From assembly GCA_024195265.1 (NCBI GenBank), contig JAJLRJ010000005.1:32949536-33013535 (forward strand): a stretch of DNA of 64,000 nt. The letters are read 5' to 3'. The notes under the pieces are model-generated. The model searched no databases, was not told the origin of the DNA, and worked only from the letters and a program-made list of their open reading frames with translations. The stretch's first letter is position 1, and each line of letters begins with the position of its first letter. The translations under genes were made by a program, and so were the position numbers. Source of the stretch: Dendrophyllia cribrosa. Lineage: Eukaryota > Cnidaria > Anthozoa > Scleractinia > Dendrophylliidae. Of the stretch, positions 46,174 to 55,661 are shown one piece after another.

Positions 46174-49100
46174 TTAAGTGTCATTGTCTGAGAAAGTGTT
46201 CCAGGGGCCAAAATTTGTGGTCAACCGATTTGGCTGAAACTTGGCACAAAAGTTGGTTGCCATGAGATATTTCAAAAGCCAGTTTGGCTCACTTCTTTGG
46301 CTTTTAGTTTTGGAATTTCAGGGGGGGTCTCATTTTTTGCCATTTGAGCACCAAAAACTCAGCCTTTCAGGGGACATTTTGAAAGTGCCATAAAACCCAA
46401 TTGGTAAATTGTGCTGCCAAATGAATTTGACCATGAACTCTACTATAATAGAGCTTTCATTTCATGCATGTAACTTTGTTATCAAGGTATTGGACAGAGA
46501 GGAGCCTGGGGCTAGAGTTTGACCAAAATTGATGTCAAAATTACAACCCAAAATTGCCATTTTTCAAAAAATCAGTGTATCTACCTGCCTTCTTGCATAA
46601 CTTCCGTAGCTATACCATTATTTACTTTAGTGACCCAATTATCAAAATCAGTTGAGAAAAATTTGGCTTATCAAGGTTTGTTGAATTTTTGCCACAAAAA
46701 CTCCATGCCCCTCTAAGGCCATTCAAAATGGAATTTTGAGCATAATTCATGCCATAAACAAACCAAATTGCTGACATGAAGCCCTTATTCTGTATTTGGT
46801 GAGTGAAAATGAATTGCTAAAGCCAAATCAGTTTCATTGTTCAGAAATACTGTGATTCTTACCTTACAATTGCTCTTAAAAGGTCTTTGATTAGCACAGC
46901 AAACACCCTGATTTGGCAAAACAAGGGTTAATGTTTTCTTTCAATACTTAGTACCCATCAAACAGCACAAATGATGAAGGCCTTACCTAGATATAACGAT
47001 CTTTTTAAACGATGCTTGAATTTTTCATTGATTTATATTCAGTTTCAAGTCATAATTCTTCTCCGTTGCTCCAAGCATGGAAAATCTCCATATTTTGTCA
47101 GGCCTGATTTTTTATATGATTACAAGATAAAGTTAGCTTAACAAAAACGTTCGTTAGCATATAATCTATGTCTGTTAACAGCCTGCATAGTTCTTGTAAA
47201 TACCCACCAGTAAAGGAGCATGACCATGCATACATAGATATATTACAAACATACGAGCTGCAGTTTAAAGCAGTGTCGATGTGACCCGTTATTTCAGAGA
47301 CCTTTAGAGCGGAGTAAATGAAACCATCCGTCAAGAAGGAATGCACAGTTTGGAGAGCTGGATAGTAAAACAAAAAGCTTTTGTTGCAAATACAATAACC
47401 AAATGAGGCCTTGCATTGAGATGATGTATCAACTGGCCCGCCATTTTGGACTTAGGAGAGAGTGGGGACTGGACCGAGTTCCTATTCTTCTTCCGTTTCG
47501 CGGGTATGTTTTGATTCGAGGGTAATTTCACGATGGTACTTTGTTCCTTTCGAGGGGTAAGTGTTCAGTGCGGTGCCACGTCATGGGCTGCGCACGAAAC
47601 AGGAATGGTTCCTTTGTTGTCCTGCGAGATAGACATGACTGAATGGTTGAAGGAAAAGTACAAGGGGTCAGGTGCGTCAGGGGCAAGAGGAAGACCTGGT
47701 CATACCAAAGCTACAGGTGATTCAAAATATCAGTTAGGGGTCATCATATACGCGCACAAACGGCTTTTATCACGATCCAGTGGACTCTTTTTATTGAACA
47801 GGGACCACGATATTTTACGATATTGTCGTCTCAAATTGTTTGTTTGTGACGAAGATTTCCCGAGGCAATTTACTTGGTTCTTGCGAAGAGAAACTAACAT
47901 TCAACAAATTGTTCATAAAAGAGGGAAAAAGGGTTGACTAAAATCCTAACTTTGAAAGGTAAAAGTACAGTTATTTTATCGCAGCAATCTCTTGAACCAA
48001 AAACAACGATAAGAATAACTTGAAGGCTGCTTTTCGTTTGCTCGCTCTGTTTGTTTACATTCAGCTTTACCTGTGCAGACGCATATCATGCAATCACAAT
48101 TCGAGCTTGAAACTCTACCGTTTTCCTATATTTGCTGGTTTCGTCGAGGAAAAATCTTTGCAAACATGCTGCATCGAAGCTTTTGGATGAAATTGACATT
48201 TTAAGCGAGAAGATGTCTGGTTTCACGGATAACATTCCTAGTTACAAAAATTTGGATACATTTTTAATTACTTAAAAGTAATGATTGCATGATATGCGTC
48301 TGCACAGGTAAAGCTGAATGTAAACAAACAGAGCGAGCAGACGAAAAACAGCCTTCAAGTTATTCTTATCGTTGTTTTTGGTTCACGAGATTGCTGCGAT
48401 AAAATAACTGTACTTTTACCTTTCAAAGGTAGGATTTTAGTCAACCCTTTTGCCCTTTCTATTAACAATTTGTTCAATGTTAGTTTCTCTTCGCAAGAAC
48501 CAAGTAAACTACCTCGGGAAATCTTCGTCACAAACAAACAATTTGAGACGACAATATCGTAAAATATCGTGGTCTCTGTTCAATAAAATAGTCCACTGGA
48601 TCGCGATAAAAGCCATTTGTGCGCGTATATGATCCCTAACTCATATTTTGAATCACCTGTAGCTTTGGTATGACCAGGTCTTCCTCTTGCCCCTGACGCA
48701 CCTGACCCCTTGTACTTTTTCTTCAACCATTCAGTCATGTCTATCTCGTAGGACAACAAAGGAACCATTCCTGTTTCGTGCGCAGCCCATGACGTGGCAC
48801 CGCACTGATCACTTACCCCTCTAAAGGAACAAAGTGCCATCGTGAAATTACCCTCGAATCAAAACATACCCGCGAAACGGAAGAAGAATAGGAACTCGGT
48901 CCAGTCCCCACTCTCTCCTATGTCCAAAATGGCGGGCCAGTTGATACATCATCTCAATGCCAGGCCTCGTTTGGTTATTGTATTTGCAACAAAAGCTTTT
49001 TGTTTTACTATCCAGCTCTCCTAACTGTGCATTCCTTCTTGACGGATGGTTTCATTTACTCCGCTCTAAAGGTCTCTGAAATAACGGGTCACATCGACAC

Positions 49101-50204
49101 TGCTTTAAACTGCAGCTCGTATGTTTGTAATATATCTATGTATGCATGGTTATGCTCCTTTACTGGTGGGTATTTACAAGAACTATGCAGGCTGTTAACA
49201 GACATAGATTATATGCTAACGAACGTTTTTGTTAAGCTAACTTTATCTTGTAATCATATAAAAAATCAGGCCTGACAAAATATGGAGATTTTCCATGCTT
49301 GGAGCAACGGAGAAGAATTATGACTTGAAACTGAATATAAATCAATGAAAAATTCAAGCATCGTTTAAAAAGATCGTTATATCTAGGTAAGGCCTTCATC
49401 ATTTGTGCTGTTTGATGGGTACTAAGCATTGAAAGAAAACATTAACCCTTGTTTTGCCAAATCAGGGTGTTTGTTGTGCTAATCAAAGACCTTTTAAGAG
49501 CAATTGTAAGGTGAGAATCACAGTATTTCTGAACAATGGAACTGATTTGGCTTTAACAATTCATTTTCACTCACCAAATACAGAATAAGGGCTTCATGTC
49601 AGCAATTTGGTTTGTTTATGGCATGAACTATGCTCAAAATTCCATTTTGAATGGCCTTAGAGGGGCATGGAGTTTTTGTGGCAGAAATTCAGCAAACCTT
49701 GATAAGCCAAATTTTCCTCAACTGATTTTGATAATTGGGTCACTAAAGTAAACAGTGGTATAGCTACGGAAGTTATGCAAGAAGGCAGGTAGATACACTG
49801 ATTTTTTGAAAAATGGCAATTTTGGGTTGTAATTTTGACATCAATTTTGGTCAAACTCTAGCCCCAGGCTCCTCTCTGTCCAATACCTTGATAACAAAGT
49901 TACATGCATGAAATGAAAGCTCTATTATAGTAGAGTTCATGGTCAAATTCATTTGGCAGCACAATTTACCAATTGGGTTTTATGGCACTTTCAAAATGTC
50001 CCCTGAAAGGATGAATTTTTGGTGCTCAAAGGGCAAAAAATGAGACCCCCCCCCCCCTGAAATTCCAAAACTAAAAGTCAAAGAAGTGAGCCAAATTGGC
50101 TTTTGAAATATCTCATGGCAAACAACTTTTGTGCCAAGTTTCAGCCGAATCGGTTGACCACAACTTTTGGCCCCTGGAACACTTTCTCAGACAATGACAC
50201 TTAA
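46174..50204. mobile_element. TTAA-flanked foldback element with 1,919-bp arms
   Basis: Arms 46178-48096 and 48282-50200 are inverted copies of exactly equal length around a 185-bp unique loop. The ends are GTGTCATTGTCTGAGAAAGT and its complement, with TTAA outside each (46174-46177, 50201-50204). The arms differ at scattered bases only. Mirrored ORFs occur, the longest at 47533-47937 on plus, with a partner on minus at 48580-48840; it has no recognised domain and I do not call it a gene. The target suggests piggyBac or Kolobok machinery acting in trans. Confidence 0.85.
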
Positions 50205-50289
50205 TTGAGAGGCTTTGACTTATACTCTTTGGTGAAATAAACCGATTGCAAGAAAAGTGTTTCATTTGACATACAAAACTGTCCCAACT

Positions 50290-50503
50290 ATCCCCCGATG
50301 ATTTCATAACGACCCATGGAAGGATATGAACTAAAACTAGCCTCTTATTGTCAAGTAAATCGCATTTATTTCCTGAAACCATTATTTTCTTGACAATGAG
50401 AGCCAAATAAGCACCCAAGTGTGATTGTATCACAGCAAGTTCAAGATTAAGCTGACTAGAGCAATAATGGCACATCGGACAATGAAAAACAAACGACTTA
50501 ATC
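50290..50503. repeat. Diverged direct repeat, right member
   Basis: Matches 45945-46173 in order: CCCCCGATGATTTCATAACG, GAGAGCCAAAT-like, CAAGTTCAAGAT and ACAAACGACTTAA. The TTAA here sits at the place used by the foldback in the left member. Confidence 0.65.
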
Positions 50504-50814
50504 AAGAGGTCCCGAATTTTTGCCGACTTAGTCTCTTTCCTCAGGAAAATTTATCACAAGGAAAATTCAAAGCGATCATCTCACCAACAACTAATTGTTG
50601 AAACCGTTTCTAATGTTTCTGAATTGAGCAAAACGGAAGGTAATATCGACGCATGAATGGAAAACTGTTTTATACAAGAGCGTATTTAAAAGGAAATTAC
50701 CAGCGCGTCTTTATATGAAATTCATTTCTTCCGATCCTTCTGTACTTTAAAAAAAGAAATAATGATAGCAGTTTGTGAAACGTCTCAATTAATTAAACAA
50801 TAAAACTGCTTTTC

Positions 50815-51260
50815 AGATGCCGTAAAATTCATAAAATCCACCATTGCTACTTAAAATATCAAGTGAACTGCATATCAAATATTATTTATTGAATATCCGG
50901 TACATTTCCGCAATATCCGCGCAATCCGTACCACATACAGTCTTTTAGAGAGGGTTTGAACTTCCAGTTTGACATGGCAGTTGACGAAATTACATGATTT
51001 TCTAACAACGGTGAATTTCACGGATTTTGCGGAAATCTTATTAAGCACTTAATATAAATATTGATATAATATACTTGCAGTTTAAAAATGAAGTATTAAA
51101 TATTAAGATATCTTACATCTCCGCAATATCCGCGCAATCCGCCCTATATAGAGTTTTTAGAGAGGGTTTGAACTTCCAGTTTGACATGGCAGTTGACGAA
51201 ATGACATGATTTTCTAACAACGGTGTATTTCGCGGATTTTGCGGAAATCTTATTTAGCAC

Positions 51261-51295
<35 letters not shown>

Positions 51296-51725
51296 ATATT
51301 GATATAATATACTTGCAGTTTAAAAAAGAAGTATTAAATATTAAGATATCTTACATCTCCGCAATATCCGCGCAATCCGCCCTATATAGAGTTTTTTAGA
51401 GAGGGTTTGAACTTCCAGTTTGACATGGCAGTTGACGAAATGACATGATTTTCTAACAACGGTGGATTTCGCGGATTTTGCGGAAATCTTATTTAGCACT
51501 TAATATATATATATAAATATATATATTGATATAATATACTTGCAGTTTAAAAAAGAAGTATTAAATATTAAGATATTTTACATCTCCGCAATATCCGCGC
51601 AATCCGCCCTATATAGAGTTTTTAGAGAGGGTTTGAACTTCCAGTTTGACATGGCAGTTGACGAAATGACATGATTTTCTAACAACGGTGAATTTCACGG
51701 ATTTTTCGGAAATGTAAAATATCTC
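50815..51725. repeat. Right-arm repeat array of copy 1, about 4 units of 210-240 bp
   Basis: Units contain TCCGCAATATCCGCGCAATC, then TTGACATGGCAGTTGACGAA, then an inverted TTTCGCGGATTTTGCGGAAA and a TA-rich stretch with (TA)n of variable length. The ATCCG(T/C)-AAATCC word is shared with the right arm of copy 2, although the units differ. Confidence 0.85.
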
Positions 51726-51967
51726 ATTTAGCAAGTATATGCGCGTGCACCGCGCCATAGAGCAATAGAGGATCATTTTGGGCCTTTTTCTTGTGTTTCC
51801 TGGTCTACAAGAACTTCTTTAAAAGAAATGCCCTTAAAACCAGTTTTCACGTTCACGAGAAACAAAAAAACAGGTTCATTTGTCTTGTTACAACCACCGA
51901 CTAAACGCAGAATAAAATGGCAAGTTTGAGAGATAATTTACAAAAGGCACGAAGGAACACAAATTCT

Positions 51968-51991
51968 GGGAAACGATCTTTCACGTTTCCC
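51968..51991. other. Element-element junction, lox/FRT-like recombination site
   Basis: Right end of copy 1 GGGAAACG (51968-51975), spacer ATCTTTCA (51976-51983), left end of copy 2 CGTTTCCC (51984-51991). Perfect 8-bp inverted arms lie around an asymmetric 8-bp spacer. The symmetry extends outward imperfectly for another 8 bp (AAATTCT and TAAATTT). Simple tyrosine-recombinase sites have this layout. The same joint would form when one element circularises. Confidence 0.7.
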
Positions 51992-52149
51992 TAAATTTGT
52001 TACTCGTACGTTTTAGAAAAGTTTTAGTTTGATTACTTAAACCAAATTTTGGCTGTTGTATGCATACCACACAGAGATTCTTTATACCCTATATCGTGGT
52101 CTTCTTTATTATCTAAAATACTTTTTAAGAGATTTTCGTTTTTGCCTGC

Positions 52150-52592
52150 TGTTCCGATATTTGATTTTGGAACGTTCCTATGTGATAAAACGTGGAACCA
52201 ATTGTTCCACATTGGCGTGTTCCTTTTAGTCTAGATAGGAACAAATTTTGATATTAAATAGGAACAAAATGTTCATGTGGAACTAAAAGAGAACTATTTG
52301 TTCCGAATTTTCACCTACGGGTGGAACGTATTGTTCCTAAATGGGCGGCTTAGGAACAAGTGTTCCTAACATTTTTGTTCCTCTTTTGACAACCTGTTCC
52401 TTTTCACTCTATTAGGGAACTGATTGTTCCTATTAATGAGTTCCTTTTTACTGGAGCTGTTCCTTTTTGCGGGAATGTGGAACATTTGTTCCTAATTACC
52501 TGTTCCGATTTACTTAAATTAGTTCCTATTTACGTAAAATAGTTCCTTTTTACGTAAAGTAGTTCCTCTTCACCACCATTTCTGTTCCTTTT
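52150..52592. repeat. Left-arm GGAAC/GTTCC motif array, copy 2
   Basis: I count about 27 GGAAC or GTTCC words in about 440 bp, where about one is expected by chance. Some are head-to-head (GGAACGTTCC), others lie in TTCCTTTTTACG-like units. Candidate binding sites for the recombinase's zinc finger or Myb-like domain. Confidence 0.85.
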
Positions 52593-52799
52593 TTTATTTC
52601 ATTTCATTCAGTTATTCCATCTTAAAGGAAGGGTGCCTTTGAATATACGTGATTGCGGGAATAACGTTTGTTCCCAGTCACATGCCTTGTCACGTGCACT
52701 TGAGAAAATTGTTAGTTAAGTACGTATTGTTAGGAAAAATCGTGAAAAAGCACAATTTTAAGTATCTCATCACTGTAAATTCGTATAATGGTGATATCG

Positions 52800-53640
52800 G
52801 CGGGCAAGCAGGGGCAATTTGTGACAAGCATGGGCACGCATGAGCAAGCAAGGGCAATCATAAGCAGGCATGAGCAAGCATGGGCAAGTAGGGGCAAGTT
52901 ATCGCAAGCATGGGCACGCACAGACAAACATGGGCAAGCATGAGCAGGCATGAGCAAGCATGGGCAAGTAGGGGCAAGTTATGGCAAGCATGGGCACGCA
53001 CAGACAAACATGGGCAAGCATGAGCAGGCATGAGCAAGCATGGGCAAGTAGGGGCAAGTTATGGCAAGCATGGGCACACATAGACAAACATGGGCAAACA
53101 TGAGCAGGTATGAATGAGCAAGCATGGGCAAGTAGGGGCAAGTTATGGCAAGCATAGGCACGTATAGACAAACATGGGCAAGCATGAGCAGGCATGAGCA
53201 AGCATGGGCAAGTAGGGGCAAGTTATGGCAAGCATAGGCACGCATAGACAAACATGGGCAAGCATGAGCAGGCATGAGCAAGCATGGGCAAGTAGGGGCA
53301 AGTTATGGCAAGCATGGGCACGCATAGACAAACATGGGCAAGCATGAGCAGGCATGAGCAAGCATGGGCAAGTAGGGGCAAGTTATGGCAAGCATAGGCA
53401 CGCATAGACAAACATGGGCAAGCATGAGCAGGCATGAGCAAGCATGGGCAAGTAGGGGCAAGTTATGGCAAGCATAGGCACGCATAGACAAACATGGGCA
53501 AGCATGAGCAGGCATGAGCAAGCATGGGCAAGTAGGGGCAAGTTATGGCAAGCATGGGCACGCATAGACAAACATGGGCAAGCATGAGCAGGCGTGAGCA
53601 TGCCTGGGCAAGTAGGGGCAAGTTGTGACAAGTTTGGACA
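52800..53640. repeat. 80-bp minisatellite, about 10 units (copy 2)
   Basis: Exact 80-bp period (one unit is 84), each made of eight 10-bp words: GCAAGCATGG, GCACGCATAG, ACAAACATGG, GCAAGCATGA, GCAGGCATGA, GCAAGCATGG, GCAAGTAGGG, GCAAGTTATG. It ends about 75 bp before the recombinase ATG. Copy 1 has about two units. Minus-strand Cys-rich ORFs here are by-products of the repeat. Confidence 0.95.
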
Positions 53641-53714
53641 TGCATGATGACTTCATTGTTCACAGTTGATTTAAACAAACGTGCGCGCTACTCAATCGTT
53701 AATCTACTTGAAAC

Positions 53715-55454
53715 ATGAGTAAGAAGAGTAAGCTTAACTGGTCTAATTTTGATGGCGCATTGCCCAAACCAAAACGGCTTCACTTGGAAAAAGACGAAAC
53801 GGATCGTTTGTATCACTGTCCAATAGAAGTTTGTGAACACGAAGGATTTCAAAGTCAACGTGGCTGTAGGAAACACGTGAGTAACAAGCACAGATGGTTC
53901 TTTTATTTTGACCAAAAACCCGATCTGCAAGAAGCGAAAAGCTCGTCGGTGCAAGTGCCAAAGAACTTATCGGTAACAGACAAAGATGACGACGTATCGC
54001 GCGTAACGGCAAAACAAGCCGTCAGAGCATTAATTCCTTCATTTACAGTCTCTGGCCAAATTGGCGAAACATTCAAAAATTGGTTGACTGGAAGTGGCGG
54101 TGGTTACAAGAAAGATCGTCCAGCTCAACAGATTGTGAATAGATTCTTTAAATTTTTCAAGTTTTGCTGCGAAGACGAGGATGAGTTGACCTTCGAGGTG
54201 ATGGACTTCAGCCTGTGTTCCCCAAATCTGTTGTTCAAGTTCATTGACTATCTGCAAGAAGAATGCAAGCTAGGCCATGGTGGACGATTGGGCTACATAG
54301 ATGCTCTTTCTGAATTAATCGATTTCAGAAAAATTAATGGCGCATCAGATGCAGTTCTTCGAAAATTATCCGCGACAGAGTTGTACCTGAAAAGAGCGCG
54401 CAAGACAGTGGCAAAAATGATGAGATTGCAGTGGACACATGATCTAGACATCGAAACGCTAGAAGCAAGAGGGCACTGGGCAACGATGGAGGAATTGTTG
54501 CAAGTTGTAACCTTTCATTTGCCCCGCTACGAAAATACCGTCAAGATGTGTAAAACCAGTCCGGGGCAAGCCAACCCATCGGACCTAACATTTGCGACAA
54601 AATTTGTAGCCGTGTATCTTTTCATTAAGGTGAAAGGATCGCGCCCCATGACTTATCAGTACCTGACAGTCGACATGGTTAGTGCAGCGAAGGAAAATGG
54701 AGGATTCATCGATCAGAAAACGTTCAAGACTGCCAGCAAGTACGGATTTGACTCGTTGATTCTGACCGATACAAGCATGCAAGTACTCGATGGGTACGTC
54801 ACTTTCGTAAGACCCATGCTAAAACCCCAGTGCGACTTTGTTTTGGTCACGAGAAATGGAGGCCAACACAGCAAATTGGGGGACGTCATGAGCAAATTGG
54901 TCTTTGACGCAATTGGAAAATACGTTCATCCCACACGTTATCGTCAAATTGTCGAAACGCAAAGCCTAAACCTGCTCACTAGCAAAGAGCAAAGAATTTT
55001 GTCAGAAGACCAAAAACACAGCTCTGCTGTTGCCAAAGTTCACTATCAAAAGCAGAGATCGCGCGAAGTTGCTGTGAAGGCCCACGAGTGTCTAAAAAAG
55101 TTACAAGGTACTAAAGGATCGGAGGTGGATGAGGACGTTAACGCGAGGTTTCGCGTTTCAAGTTTAAGTTCTAGTTCAGCTTCACGTTTAGTTGAAACCG
55201 AACAGGAGAAAAGCTCGCCCCGGGAAGAGGAAGTCCCACCCACGAAGCGTTTGTGCATCCGTAGAAAAGTTCGTTGGGTTTTGAAATTCACGGAAGAAGA
55301 GGACGATTTTCTAAGAAAGGGGATAACAAAGCACGGTTTTGGACAGTGGACGGCTATTCTAAGAGATCCCGATTTCAAATTTCAAAACGGAAGGATGGCC
55401 GATTCATTAAAAAAGAGGGCTGAACTAAAGTTTCTTTTGAGTGGAAGTGTTTGA
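53715..55454 (+). CDS. Tyrosine recombinase with C2H2 finger and Myb/telobox-like domain
   Basis: Intact 579-residue protein, ATG at 53715. It probably cuts and joins the element ends. Domains: a C2H2 zinc finger (C35, C40, H54, H59), a SAM-like core-binding region (about 95-270), and a catalytic domain with Arg I in GSRPMTY (R310), a lysine candidate at about 335-342, HPTR (H405, R408), a second histidine (H435, in QKHSSAV) and the nucleophile Y444 in VHYQK. The spacing H435 to Y444 is 9 residues, as usual in the family. A Ser- and acid-rich linker and basic KRLCIRRKVR (511-520) lead to a C-terminal Myb/SANT domain (about 524-575, FTEEEDDFLRKGI, then GQWTAIL and a telobox-like end). It differs from Crypton proteins in the combined finger and telobox domains. 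Convergent with the helicase gene. Confidence 0.85.
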   Translation: MSKKSKLNWSNFDGALPKPKRLHLEKDETDRLYHCPIEVCEHEGFQSQRGCRKHVSNKHRWFFYFDQKPDLQEAKSSSVQVPKNLSVTDKDDDVSRVTAKQAVRALIPSFTVSGQIGETFKNWLTGSGGGYKKDRPAQQIVNRFFKFFKFCCEDEDELTFEVMDFSLCSPNLLFKFIDYLQEECKLGHGGRLGYIDALSELIDFRKINGASDAVLRKLSATELYLKRARKTVAKMMRLQWTHDLDIETLEARGHWATMEELLQVVTFHLPRYENTVKMCKTSPGQANPSDLTFATKFVAVYLFIKVKGSRPMTYQYLTVDMVSAAKENGGFIDQKTFKTASKYGFDSLILTDTSMQVLDGYVTFVRPMLKPQCDFVLVTRNGGQHSKLGDVMSKLVFDAIGKYVHPTRYRQIVETQSLNLLTSKEQRILSEDQKHSSAVAKVHYQKQRSREVAVKAHECLKKLQGTKGSEVDEDVNARFRVSSLSSSSASRLVETEQEKSSPREEEVPPTKRLCIRRKVRWVLKFTEEEDDFLRKGITKHGFGQWTAILRDPDFKFQNGRMADSLKKRAELKFLLSGSV

Positions 55455-55661
55455 CACACAAGAAGGAAGGTTTGCACCTTAGAGTTGTGTCTCAAAGAAT
55501 CGTACGTATTCAGAAACAAACAACAACAAATGCCAATCATTGCAAAAAGTACATTTTAATGTAGCTTGTTACTTCAGCTTACATTTCTGTGCCACGATTA
55601 TTAGGCTCGATAAATCTTGCTTGAAGTACATTTTCGTTTCCTTTAAATTTGCGGGTCATTT
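55455..55661. other. Spacer between convergent genes
   Basis: About 200 bp between the two stop codons; it shows almost no similarity to the equivalent spacer of copy 1 (42032-42235). Confidence 0.6.

Noticed and set aside
47533..47937. 134-codon ORF in the foldback arm
   Set aside because: Mirrored on the other arm, no recognised domain, no splice or start context. Retained only as part of the element.
52730..53678. Series of minus-strand Cys-rich ORFs with repeated ACPCLSM and CHNLPLLAHAC units
   Set aside because: They read the 80-bp minisatellite. The period is not a multiple of three, so each frame closes within about three units.
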